The notes beneath the pieces were generated by a model that worked only from the letters and a program-made list of their open reading frames with translations, was not told the origin of the DNA and made no database searches. From assembly GCF_963169125.1 (NCBI RefSeq), contig NC_084793.1, forward strand, positions 139,974,297-140,038,296: a DNA stretch of 64,000 nt, read 5' to 3'. This document shows, one piece after another, positions 44,962-56,747 of this stretch; the first letter of the stretch is position 1, and every line of letters begins with the position of its first letter. The DNA is from Humulus lupulus. Its lineage: Eukaryota > Streptophyta > Magnoliopsida > Rosales > Cannabaceae. Position numbers and translations under genes: made by a program.

Positions 44962-46822
44962 TGTGGGGGGTTTTATGCCCTAATTAAAACTCAATTTCTT
45001 TATAATCTCATTTTATTATCAATAAAAGAATATAAATCATTTTTTGACTTGGTCAATCACTTTACTCACATGTTTTATTTTCATGATTATTTGTTTAATA
45101 TAAACTTCTATTAAATCCTGAGCATATAGCTAATCGTATTTATAGTGACGTAATCATAGTGGAATATAAATATGATTATATATTCAAAATAAGGTAGTCC
45201 TAAGATTAGTCAGTGCACATGATTTACACTGACTTGCCAATCTACGATATGATCTACTTACACATTGCGGTATTATGTTCTTTCCAGAACATTAGCAAAG
45301 TAGATAAGATCGGATGTATTTGTTACATCGGACAGGATCGATATTGACAGTTGATAGGATAAGTAAACATACCATTATTATCTATTCTAGTCATATCATA
45401 TAGTTGACCTTAGGTCACTTCAATCTCAATTCTCAGTGGTTAGTATTCTAACTGATTGTATTATTTGAGTTCTTTGACTTGTTCGTTTACAGCTTACCCT
45501 ACGGACTAGCCCATACTTACATCTTGGGAACTCGGTAGTATAATTGAGTGGGAGTGTCAATCATAGATATGAACATCTATAGTTTCTGATGAAGAAGTGA
45601 AATGATGGTTTCCTTTTAGTTTGGTTCAAGGTGCTAAATGATAGAGATCTCATTTCAGTAATTGATATTACTTTATTGAATTATCATTTACAAGGAACTA
45701 AGTGTTTTAAGGATAAAATACAATGAGGGGTAAAACAGTATTTTAGTCCCATCTCATTGTAGACCGCCTATAGAGTATTAAGTGACAATTATGGTTGTAA
45801 CAATGGATAATTAATAGTGTATCTATATTTGTTATAGAGCGTTCTATGAATTAAAGAGTGCAATTATGAGTCTTTAGTGGAGTCACGATGAATTAATAAG
45901 TTAGTAAATTTATTTGTTAGATTTATGATAACTTATTGGAGCCTGATTTCATAGGCCCATGGTCCCCACTGTACCTTAGATAAAATCATCTAGATAGTCT
46001 CAATTAATTAATTTAATTATCAAAGTTGACCAAGTCAATTTTGGATGGTTTCATAGAGTTATACAATTCAGAGAAGAAATGAGAAATTAGGGCAGATTTA
46101 TTAATTAAGATAAATTGGTATATAAATTAATAAATAAGTTTAAAACAAGGTTCAAATTATATATAATTAATTTGATAAAGAATTTAAATAATTATTTAAT
46201 TCATTAAATCAATAGAAAATAATACAGGTCTTGATTTTAAGTCCAACGGACTTATAATCAAATGGGAAATTTCACGGGCCTAATGCCCATGATAATTTCG
46301 ACCTAAGGCTGTTAATTGGCTATTATGTTATTGATTTTTTAATTAAATAAATGACCTAAATAAGTCTATAAAAAGCAATGTTAAGAGAGAGTTGTAAATA
46401 TAAGTCAAAACACAAGTTCAGATTTCTGAAACACAAGGTTCTCATAGGTTTTAGATTCTCTCTAAACATAAGTCCATTTATAAGCCTCATTGTTCTTTTC
46501 TCTTATTCTTCTCTCTATATCTATCTCATGTGTTGAGAATTTCCCACTCTAGTCTAGGTGATTCTAAGGATACTTTGGAAGGTTGTGAAGAAAATTGAAG
46601 ATCGGATCAGTTTCTTGGTAATACTCTGCAACAGAAAGGATACAAGGGTTAGAGAAACTGAAGGAAGGACTCTATTATTCTGCTGCGTATAATGTAAGTA
46701 TTCTTATCATTATTTCTCTTTGAATTCAATTTTAGAAACATGTTCTAGGTTGTCTCACATTAACTTGTTTAATATTAGATCTACATGAAAATAAATAAAG
46801 ACCCTGTATAAGTTTCCCAACA
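44962..46822 (+). repeat. Copia 3' LTR, 1861 bp
   Basis: It starts TGTGGGGGGTTTTATGCCC and ends GTATAAGTTTCCCAACA, followed by the CCACC duplication. It is uninterrupted and therefore shows the empty site of gag-only element A (GATAGTCTCAATTAATT near 46000). A TATA-like CTATAAAAAGC lies near 46368. Confidence 0.9.
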
Positions 46823-46827
46823 CCACC

Positions 46828-49640
46828 TAGTTCTCTTCAATGACTTGGGCTATCCGAGCAACTTGGGCATTGATTCTCGTGTTTAATACGGTCTCCTGGT
46901 GGATGAGAGTGACTTTTTCCTACTCCAGAGACACGATTTTAGTCTGGGCCTCTGCAAGCCCCTTCTCCGCTACCTCCCTACGAGCCTTTCCTACAATAGG
47001 ACTTGCTCCAATTTCTCCACCTCCTCGGGGGAAAGAGCACCCTCTCCTTTCAGCTTTGCCAACTCATCCTCAACTTTATTTGGAAGGGAAATGTAATTTT
47101 AAAGCTCATCGTGGAGATGTGGGTGTCCCACATCAACCCCTTCATAGCCTCACTCTATTGAATGGTAAGAATGGTCATCTGTGAAAGACAGGAGCACATA
47201 GGATTAGTGGCGAGAACAATGGAAATTAGAAAAACAAGGTAGCATAAACAAAAGATAGTTTACCAAAACAGAGGTGGGTAATGTTTCGCTCCTTTAGTTG
47301 TGCCCATCTCCGAGGGGAAATGCTTCCCATAATATCCCCCACTATGGCGAGCAGTCCAGTGGCCAGTGGGGCAACCTCCTCACCAAGGTTGCACATATAT
47401 TATTGGAAATTGGCGTGAGCCGAGGGCTCTGTAGTGTCGTGACCCTACTCAGAAGCTGTGTTGGGCGCCCTTTTCAAGGGGACACACCCTAGCGAGGCTG
47501 CCAATATTGGAGCCGAATCTTCACCAATGGCCCTCCCTCGCTGGGCCATCCTTTCAAAAGCCTTCTGTACCGCCAGAAATTTCCCTACTTCGGACAAACG
47601 AGGCTGGGGCAGAACTGCTACACCTTGGGGAGGTCATGTGACTGGAATAGCGCTAGTTATAGAAGATAGGGCCTCGCATACAGAAATCAAGAGCTCTGCT
47701 ACCAAAGCAACAGCGGGGGCGTCAGAGGTAGAGATTTTGGCCTTCTTTGGGGCCCTCGAGGTTTCGCTAATGGCCTGTTTCCTTTTTCTAGTCTCCAAGG
47801 TGGCCTTCCTCTTCTCATCCACTAGGCAGGTAGAATTCATTTGGCTTGAAACAAAGTAAAAGAAGGAGTTACTTAAAGGAAAATATAAGGAAAAGTAAAA
47901 AAAATATAAAAGCAGACAACATAGTTAGTCATCATACCACCATCAAGGGCCCCCGAATCCTCGTCACTCTCCGAGGAAATTAATTCCTTGATCGTCCTCT
48001 CCATGGCTCGATGAGTAAGCTCAAGTCTAGGCCTGCAGTTCTATACTTGTTGAGTCCTCGGGCACGTATAGACATGACTTGATCGATCGTTGTGGTGCCT
48101 GCGACATCCCCAAGCTGGTGGTGATTAACTACTTCATCGACCCAATCAAGATACTTAGAATACTGCTCCCATGAACAACGATGGTTGGCATACCCATAAC
48201 GACTTAAATTTGGACTAAATGAAGTATGCCCTGGACTACGACCCTTACCAACAGTCCGGGAAACCAAGATAGAAATCTCCTCACCTTGGTTTTCTGCCTC
48301 GCGTTGCCTCAGGGTATGCAGGTGGCGAGTAGCACGTTGGGCATGGACGACCTCGAATTTCTTGTCAACCTCACCCTCCAACTCAATCTGGTGCTCAGGT
48401 GAACACCCCTCAGGCTCCCAAGCATCGGGAAGCACCAATCCAAGATTGAAGGCCTCCTCCTCGGCAGTCATAAGAGAAACTGCAAAGAAGTCTCAACGAC
48501 CTCATTGATCTCCTCCTCCAAAGCCCCCAGTCCTGGTTTGTCCATCACTGAGGACTCATCTACCATGATTGCAAGAAAGACTCGCCTCTCCCTCCGGCGC
48601 AGGTTTACTATCCTCGTCATGTCTAAGCGGTCTACGCTTTGCCCGATGCCAATAAGCTCTGCTTCCTGCTGCCGATCAGTGGTGGTCAGCAGTAAGATGT
48701 CCTTGCCTTGGTGAGAAAGGGCGTGGATAATCTGGGCCCTAACTAGGTACTCATCCTTCTAGTTGGGCCTCGAATATTTCCTTGATAATTAGAGGATAGG
48801 AAGCACTAAATGAGTAAAGGTCGACTTAAGCGAAATAACAAATGGACATGAGGAGATAGATGCTTACCAACTCTATTAAAGGCCATGCAGAGTTAGTGAT
48901 TGTTGCGCCTATCAAGGCCCGTGGTGAAGAAGAACTTGTTTTTGGATTCACGAGGTTTGTTCTCGTTATGATGGAGGGTTCGGTAGGGCAAAGCCCACTT
49001 CGTTAGTTGATAGAACTCGTCCTCCTCTCAACCCCCTTTCTTAGGGATTGCCTTCTATTGAAAATGGTAGTGGGGCTCTTTGGGGCTCAAGAAGACCCAA
49101 TTCCACTCCTTCCAGAAGACATAAAATGCTGCCAGGAGTCGATAAGCATTTGGGATCAGTTGGAAGGGTGAAATCCGCATCCACACCAGGAAGTCGATGA
49201 AATACTGGTTGAGTGGAAAGGTCGCCCCTGCCTTAAGATGGGCCTAGCTCCACACCAAGAACCCATTGTAAGAATAGCAGGTTCTCCCCGTTACGTCGGC
49301 TATTCTATTAATAAAAAGGTTGAGAGATCCCGTAGTGCTCCTCGATCGCCCCAAGCACATTTACTTAATCCAGCTTGGAGACAATGCCCTCAGATTCGAA
49401 GTGAATGGCCCATGGAGGAGACTTACGAGGGTCTAGCACGTGTCTGATAGGCGGTGGGGTGCCTGAGGGACCTACTCAGGAGGCTAGTGACCGATTCATC
49501 GACCATGGTATCGCTAGAGTTACTCCTACTAATGATGAAGGAGGTCTGGTGGTTGAAACTGTTCGGTGCATTGTACGAACCCCCAACATCTGCCTTCGTG
49601 CAATTCTCTAAACTTGTGAGCCGCAGTTTCTCTAGAAAGG
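46828..49640 (-). pseudogene. Main part of the second Tat antisense gene
   Basis: Reading leftwards, the N-terminal part carries the gypsy-transposon pattern AHLKAGATFPLNQYFIDFLV and FQLIPNAYRLLAAFYVFWKEW (about 49250-49060). After a clear intron-like gap (48867-48781, donor G|GTAAGC, acceptor ATCAAG) comes EYLVRAQIIHALSHQGKD, then RQREAENQGEEIS and YGYANHRCSWEQYSKYLDW. Further intron-like breaks are near 47937-47845 and 47264-47184. The last part is Arg/Lys-rich, then coiled-coil, and continues at 20932. Stops and shifts are frequent. Same gene family and order as the antisense gene at 8870-6190. Confidence 0.6.
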
Positions 49641-50278
49641 GCTAGGTCTCCACGTTCTCGGTATTCCATTTGTAGTCGAATATTCCTACACAATGAAGAC
49701 TCTTTGGCCATGGGCTCCTCTGGTTTGTCGCAGAGTAATGAAAGGAAACTGGAGTCGAAGTAGTGGTACCCTTATGAATGCAACTCTTTGAGCTCAGGGT
49801 CACGGGACTTCTGAAACAAAAATGAGCAATTAAGTACTTGGTCAAGGAAAGCAATACCAAAGTACCCAAATTAGCCACACAAAAGAATACTGCTCGTGAA
49901 GAGGGAGAAGAGAGAAAGGCCCAAAAGGGGAACAAAACCTAAAAGGTTCCTTAAACTGCAGAAATCATAAACATCTACCTAACAAATATCGATCCCTAGC
50001 ATGCCTCTAAGCCCTAAAAGTTATGTTCAAAGGAAAGATAGAAACTGTGAAATAGAGGGCTTGTGTGATAAAAGGCGTCGGTAGATTTGATAGGTGGTCC
50101 TCACACGAATAAGCTGGTGTTCATCAACTTTGAAGATCTTCGCAGAGTTGTTGGGGTAACTGATAGGCTCCAGGGCAAATGGCAATTGAGAGTAGTTTCT
50201 TTCTTCTTTGAAGGAAGCTTGAAAATTGCACAGGAAGGAAGACGGATATAAGATTTCTGGTGTAGAAGGAAATGAGAG
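49641..50278. other. Second Tat: region upstream of the antisense gene
   Basis: Probably the leader of the antisense gene plus internal Tat sequence. No reliable coding region. It ends in GAGAG at the insertion of gag-only element B. Confidence 0.4.
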
Positions 50279-51382
50279 TGTTGACCACAATTTTTGCCAA
50301 CGATGAGTAGACATCAAAACTACAGTAAACCTTCAAGAGAAAATACGACACAGATCATTTTATAGTGGTTCAGCCCCAATTTGTTGGTAATAGCCTAATC
50401 CACTTGGAGTTGTGATATATGTAGCCTACACTTAAGATCAAATGAACTTGAGCCAACTGAGTTTCTAAAGTGTAAATAGAAAAATACATAGTTTCTCTCT
50501 CTAAACTCTCTTAGAAAATGCCCTAAGAATACCCCAAGTAACAGTCCCCAAAATCTCAAAACGAAAGAGTTTTCTCAGTCTAAAAAGATCTGACCCCCTA
50601 AGTGATGCCATGAGCCATTTCTTTATAGGCTCATGGATCGTACATAAATATCTCCCTTTTACCGGGTCATTTGTTCTTCCAACAGACTTTGATTAATAAA
50701 ATATAAATAAATCTAATATTACAACAATACACTACTTTTGTGGGATAATCTGAGAGATTCCCGCGCAGGTATGACCGATTCTTGTTGAAACCGTTGCTGG
50801 GATCCTTTGCATAGCACTGTTCTATCTAGTCGGTCCACATCACACTCAGGAGGAGAACTGAAGGGCCAAAATTCCTCACTGGTCGGCCAAACCTTCACTG
50901 GTCAGCCAAGACAAGTGATTGGTCGAACAAGGACATAACTGGTCGGACAAGCACCTGACTGGGCGGACAAGCACATGTCTGGTCGGCCAAGGACATGACT
51001 GGTCGGACAAGCACCTGACTGGGCGAACAAGCACATGTCTGGTCGGCCAAGGACATGACTGGTTGGTCATGCACATGACTGGTCAGCCAAGGACAATTGA
51101 CTGGTCGGACAAGCACATGACTGGGCAGACAAGCACCTGACTGGTCGGACAAGCACATGACTGGGCAGACAAGCACATGACTGGTCGGTCATGACACTTG
51201 ACTTGTCAGTCAAAAATCCTTATCGGTCTGACAGAATCTCTACCAGGTCAGTCAGATCACTTTATCACAACTCTGAAGAGCCAATATATTTATTGACTAT
51301 TAATGTGTCGTTCACAGACCATGTATTGCCACTTGTCACTTCTGATTGCCACATCATCAGACTCCAATTTTTGGGGATAACA
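50279..51382 (-). repeat. 3' LTR of gag-only element B
   Basis: 1104 bp, from TGTTATCCCC to GTGGTCAACA in element sense. It contains a 20-bp tandem array (about 50876-51195) of CTGGTCGGACAAGCACATGA-type units and a TATA-like CTATAAAGAAATGG on the minus strand near 50618-50631. Confidence 0.85.
50876..51195. repeat. 20-bp tandem array in LTR of element B
   Basis: About 16 units alternate CTGGTCGG.CAAG.ACATGA with CTGGGCGGACAAGCACATG. It is related to the arrays in element A but with a different consensus. The partner LTR array lies at about 55822-56145. Confidence 0.85.
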
Positions 51383-52920
51383 TTTACCCCCCAAGTTTAT
51401 TATACGATTTACTCATATGATAAACTTTTTCTCTAGCAAAATGCTTTTGAGGTCATCCAAAAGATTCCATCCGGTCAATAACCTTCATTTTTGTATTAAA
51501 CCCACGATTGAACTTTTCCTTTCATGAAAACGGTAGTTATCAGTTTCTCATTTCCATTCCTCTTTCGGGCTCGCGGGTATAGGATAATCATTGATGTTAT
51601 CTTGAAGTTTGTTAAAACCTTGAAATTCAACTTGTTTGAATTTTTTTTTTTTTTTTTTGTAGTATCCCATGAGTAAGAAAACATGTTTGTGCCCCATGCC
51701 CTTGAGATTTATTGTCCTTTCGGACCTTATAGCCAATTGGTCATTATTTTTTGGCCCTTGAATGCATACGTGACTAATAGGATAGGCCTAGTTCCTCAGA
51801 AATGGTTTGTTGGAAAATATGTGTAAGGCTAATCGGCCATTTTCATCCAACCACTCGGACAATGGGTATGCCTCAAGCTGCTCGGACGCGTGTCTAAGCC
51901 ACTCAAACACGCATGCTCCGCTCGGACACGCCTCTAGCCACTCGGACACGCATAGCTGCTTCGCTATGCGCATGGCTACTCGGACACTACAGCCTAACCA
52001 TTCGGATGCATGCCCTTATGTCCTCAGGTTTGCTCAAAATCTTTATGGTTCATGCAATTATACTTTACTTTTCTTAGTTAACTTGAAAATTTTTAAGTCT
52101 TTTTAGACTTAAAAAGTTATAAGTTTTTTGTGAATAGTAAAGTCACTCTGATGTATGCCTTATATTTTCGCATGAGTACTTAGTTTTCTAACTTAGAAGT
52201 TCTAGACATTTCATAAGTCCATACTAAGTATACTTTCTCGCACTCTTATTGCTCTAACATTCTATGAGCATAATGTTTATTGTCACACGAATATCTGCTT
52301 CTAACTTGAAATTTTAAAAATTCCAAGTTACTTAAGCTTTGTCAAACAAGTTAGCTTAATGGCCTTTTTGGACTTCAAAAATTTACAAGTCAGCCTAAAA
52401 ACAGATATCTTAACTCGTGCTCTTATTTTTTGTGTTAAATTATATACTAGCATACCCCATGTGCCCCCCAATCGATCGAGGGTTGTAAGATCTTTAGTCA
52501 CTTGCTACTTGACTGAATCTATTGGAGTAGTTAATTACTCGTAAAACACATAGAATATATGGAAAATATTCGAGCAGTTGAACACTTCTTGAACGTATCG
52601 ACCAGTTGAACCCTGTCCGATTTTACCAACTAGTTGAACACTGTTCGAATAATTAACACACATGCACATTTGTAGCAAGAATCGACCACGCTGCGCGTAG
52701 TCTCTTTTATTACTCGTAAATTAAAAAGGACAAAACGTGTCTAATAACAAGTCTTAAACAACAAAAATTGTTCAAAAATAGATGACTGGTCAGCAAATAA
52801 CCAACTCATAAACCGAATTTAAATAACAAGTTAAACAACTTGAAATTAAACTACCACTTTGAAAGCAGTATTTAGAAATAATATATTCACAAACGCTCGT
52901 CGTTCCAGTGGCTCTAGATC
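51383..52920 (-). other. Polypurine tract and non-coding region of element B
   Basis: AACTTGGGGGGTAAA (element sense) adjoins the LTR at 51383-51397. The rest aligns with the corresponding region of element A but is about 0.6 kb shorter, mainly because the TCGGAC-rich array is reduced to about 51835-52010. No gene is seen. Confidence 0.7.
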
Positions 52921-55167
52921 CTAGCACTCCCGCTCATGTCGAAGTGTCTCGGCATGCCTCTCTCTTGCTTTGTTGCTGTCTTCAGCCAAGTGCGGACCTC
53001 CACAAATAGTGTCTAAGGTAAAGTCCACAGGCCCGGGCTGCAAGGGTGAAGATCTTTGTCGTTTGAACCTAGGATTGCTGCTGCCTCCTTCTCCTTGGGG
53101 TGTCTCTGCCCGATACTTTCTCAACTTGCCCGATCGGAGAAGAAATTCTATCTCATCCTTGAGGTGATTGCATTCATTCGTGTCGTGACCATAATCTCCA
53201 TGGAAACGACAAAACTTATTCATATCTCTCTTCCTCATCTATTTCCTGATGGGTGGAGGTTTCTTGTAGGGAACCTCTTCATGACTAGCAAGATATATTT
53301 CTGCTCGGCTGGTCGAGAGAGTGGTGTAATTAGTGAACTGAGGCTCATACTTGGTTGGCTTTTCATTTGAACTCAACTTTGCTTTCTTTTCCTCATGGTG
53401 GTCAGACCCGTTATTTCCACGTTTCTTTCCATCATTCTTAGGAGGGTCAGTTGATCCGCCCGAATTGTTTATGCCATTCTCCTCTTTCTCGATTGCATCA
53501 TCCAATTTCATATACTTGTCTGCTCGGTCAAGAAATTTTTGAAGTGTTGAAATTGGATTTTTATGTATGCTATCCCTCAAAGGGCTCCGATAAGTTATCC
53601 CAGCGGATATTGCAACCATCTTCCCCTCGTCTCCTACAGCAGTTGCTCTATTGGCTTCTCTCATGAATCTATGTATATAATTCTTTAGAGACTCATCTTT
53701 TCCTTGTTTGATATCTGCCAAGTGATTGGCATAAACTGGTGGAGTCTGGCCAGTGTTGAATTGTCTACAAAACTCCTTCCTGAATGCTTCCCAAGAGGTA
53801 ATGGAGTTCGGCTTAAACTTCCAATACCATTCCTGGGAGGTATCTGACAAAGTAGTCAGGAAAACTCTACACCGATAATTGTCACTTACTCCGAGCAATT
53901 CCATCTGGTCCTCAAATTTCCCAACATGTCTGATGGGATCTGCCTTTTCTGTATATACTGGCAGAATCGGTGCTTTATATTTTGTCGGAGGCTGGGCTAC
54001 TCTAATCCGGGCACAAAATGGGCTGCCACTCCGGTGGTCTATCGCATCTATCCTGGAAGGTCATTTTGACAAACCTTGCACTGCAGTTGTTAGTACGTCA
54101 AGCTGGGCTTGGATGGCTGGTGTAACTGATGAAGTTCCAAGGTCTTGACCGCCTAGTCGGGCATTACCATCTGGTGCACTGTCGTCAAGTATTTCTACTT
54201 TACTGGCAGGGCGGTTCAGATTTTGCCCTTCAACTGGGACGGTCCTCCTCTTGTTTGTGATAACGTCCCTCAGATCTTTCTGGGAAGCATGCTTTCCTTC
54301 CCGATCGAACACCATACCTTTCGATTTTTCAAAGGGCTTACCACGCGGGACTTATGCTCTCCCACTACGCTGCTGGCCGGGGTGCAGTGGAGGCCTTTCG
54401 ATATGCCCCGGACAATCTTTTCCTCCTTATTGGTCGTTGCCCTCCTTTTCCTTTTACTAGTAGGTGTGATGACTATCAGCCTCATCACGATCATGCCCAT
54501 CTTTGAATTGTGAAGTCCTCTTATCTCGAGGAGTCCTAGTCTAATCCTGCCTGGGTGGAGTCCTTTTACTGCCCGATCAGTGACTTCCTGATCTCAAAGT
54601 TTCTGATCGTTGGCTCCTAGAGGGGGTTCTAGAGTGCTCCCTTTGCGTTGAGGCAATTCTGAATCGGTCCCCATCATCTTCCTGACCAGGGGGGTTACTC
54701 CTGCTTATGTCCGATCCACAAGAATTGGCTCTGTCAGTGGTCCTTCGATCAGCATTATTATTTCTTGCTCCCTAGGAGGCTGCTCGTGCTGCGTCTTGAG
54801 CATTGGCTTGGGCCAATTGGGTAGTCGCTTCTAGAGAAAGTGCTGCTTCATGATGTCTCTGGTCGACTTCCTCCTGTCGCTGTCTGAGCTCTTCGCTTCT
54901 GGCCTCCATATCGCGCCTTTGCTGCTCTAACACAGCTCTCTGCTTGGCCATCCCTTCAGCGAAAGACTCCTGCCGAGTATTTAATTGCATCATCTCCTCT
55001 TGGAAAGTGCCTATTGCTTCCTGGAGTTGTTCAACTTCTGGAGTGGTCTCCTCGAGAAACACCCTGGGCTCAGTCTCTGGGTTCTGCGGTCCAGGATCTT
55101 CTAATCTAGCAGGCTCTTTTGACGTGCCTGACTTTTTGGATGCCACATTGGTATTCTTGGGCACCAT
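52921..55167 (-). pseudogene. Tat-like gag of element B, several in-frame stops
   Basis: A single frame of 749 codons runs from ATG at 55167 (MVPKNTNVASKK) to the stop at 52921-52923, without frameshift but with internal stops at about 54772, in the 54330-54550 stretch, at 54061 and at 53239. The order is coiled coil (QRAVLEQQRRDMEARSEEL), basic Arg/Ser region, gag core (CRVFLTTLSDTSQEWYWKF, LKNYIHRFMREA) and zinc motif (KFCRFHGDYGHDTNEC). It ends AETLRHEREC, where Tat polyproteins go on to protease. Confidence 0.85.
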
Positions 55168-55204
55168 TTTGATATGATAGTCGTGTGTTTCCTCTCTTCA
55201 GGCT

Positions 55205-55223
55205 CTCAATGAAAGCACCAAAA
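55205..55223 (-). promoter_or_regulatory. Primer-binding site of gag-only element B
   Basis: TTTTGGTGCTTTCATTGAG in element sense, identical to the site of element A. Confidence 0.6.
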
Positions 55224-56327
55224 TGTTGACCACGATTTTGGCCAACGACGAGTAGACGTCAAAACTACAGTAAACCTTCAAGAGAAAATACGACACAAAT
55301 AATTTTATAGTGGTTCAGCCCCAATTTGTTGGTAATAGCCTAATCCACTTGGAGTTGTGATATATTTAGCCTACACTTAAGATCAGATGAACTTGAGCCA
55401 ACTGAGTTTCTTAAGTGTAAGTAGAAAAATACATAGTTTCTCTTTCTAAACTCTCTTAGAAAATGCCCCAAGAATACCCCAAGTAACAGTCCCCAAAATC
55501 TCAAAACGAGAGAGTTTTCTCAGTCTAAAAAGATCCGATCCCCCAAGTGATGCCATGAGCCATTTATTTATAGGCTCATGGATCGTACATAAATATCTCC
55601 CTTTTACCGGGTCATTTGTTCTTCCAACAGACTTTAATTAATAAAATATAAATAAATCTAATATTACAACAATACACTACTTTTGTGGGATAATTTGAGA
55701 GATTCTTGCGCAAGTATGACCGATTCTTATTGAAACCGTTGCTGGGATCCTTTGCGTAGCACTGTTCTGTATAAGTCGGTCCACATCACACTCAGGAGGA
55801 GAACTGAAGGGCCAAAATTCCTCACTGGTCGGCCAAACCTTCACTGGTCAGCCAAGACAAGTGACTGGTCGAACAAGGACATAACTGGTCAGACAAGCAC
55901 CTAACTGGGCGGACAAGCACATGTCTGGTCACCCAAGGACATGACTGGTCGGACAAGCACCTGACTGGGCGGACAAGCACATGTCTGGTCGGCCAAGGAC
56001 ATGGCTGGTCGGTCATGCACATGACTGGTCGGCCAAGGACAATTGACTGGTCGGACAAGCACATGACTGGGCGGACAAGCACCTGACTGGTCGGACAAGC
56101 ACATGACTGGGCAAACAAGCACATGACTGGTCGGTCATGACACTTGACTGGTCAGTCAAAAATCCTTATCGGTCTGACAGATTCTCTACCAGGTCGGTCA
56201 GATCACTTTATCACAACTTCGAAGAGCTAATATATTTATTGACTATTAATGTGTCGTTCACGGACCATGTATTGCCACCTGTCACTCTGATTTCCATGTC
56301 ATCGAACTCCAATTTTTGGGGATAACA
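55224..56327 (-). repeat. 5' LTR of gag-only element B
   Basis: 1104 bp, same length as its partner, with a 20-bp array near 55822-56145 and a minus-strand TATA box (TATAAATAAATGG) near 55562-55574. Confidence 0.85.
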
Positions 56328-56332
56328 GAGAG

Positions 56333-56747
56333 GAAAATCTCAACATTAAATAGGGTATTGCAAAATTTGAATCAACGGTCAGATTACAACTGCAAGTACT
56401 CGAGTACCATCTGACCGGTACCTAGAGAAAGCACCATCTCGAGATTCCTGTCGAGTTGACAGTCTACTACTCGAGATAGACTAGCTAGGGAAGTTGCAGA
56501 GTCCCAACCAGTCAGAAGACGACATGTGTCTTCATCATTTAATGCACTCGCAGTGGTCCAACAACTAAGTGAACACCACATGTCCAAGCACTAAATGTAG
56601 TCACAACTTCCGAGGTGACCCCCATGGCCGACACGTGCCCCACCGAGCCCAAAGGATTGCTTACCAAGTGAATAGATCATCTCTGCCACGTGTCAGGCAC
56701 CGAGAAGTCTCCACCGAACACACTACGCCAGAGACTTAGGGGGAAAA
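56333..56747 (+). other. Second Tat: last internal segment and polypurine tract
   Basis: Non-coding Tat sequence after the insertion of element B, ending ACTTAGGGGGAAAA (56734-56747) directly before the 3' LTR. The minus-strand phrase TATTTAAT followed by a pyrimidine-rich run at the left edge could be the relic promoter of the antisense gene, now split from it by element B. Confidence 0.5.

Larger units (their letters stand above)
20933..46822 (+). mobile_element. Ty1/copia retrotransposon spread over 26 kb by nested insertions
   Basis: Two LTRs of the same family (5': 20933-22048 plus 28349-29182; 3': 44962-46822) enclose primer site, gag, protease, integrase, reverse transcriptase and RNase H in copia order. 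CCACC flanks both ends. Three blocks have landed inside it: a gag-only element in the 5' LTR, a solo LTR in the integrase core and an inverted chromovirus block further along the integrase. Its own coding sequence has several stops and a large gag deletion, so it is inactive. Confidence 0.9.
50279..56327 (-). mobile_element. Gag-only LTR retrotransposon B (TR-GAG type)
   Basis: It reads on the minus strand: 5' LTR 56327-55224, primer site, gag 55167-52921, non-coding region, polypurine tract and 3' LTR 51382-50279. GAGAG flanks both ends exactly (50274-50278 and 56328-56332). The LTRs are both 1104 bp. Gag ends at the same point as in element A and no pol sequence is present, so the gag-only form is shared by both copies and was itself mobile. 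It landed upstream of the second Tat antisense gene. Confidence 0.88.

Noticed and set aside
47980..48471. 163-codon minus frame as an independent gene
   Set aside because: It lies inside the antisense Tat gene, flanked by intron-like breaks and further homologous exons, and is best read as part of that pseudogene.
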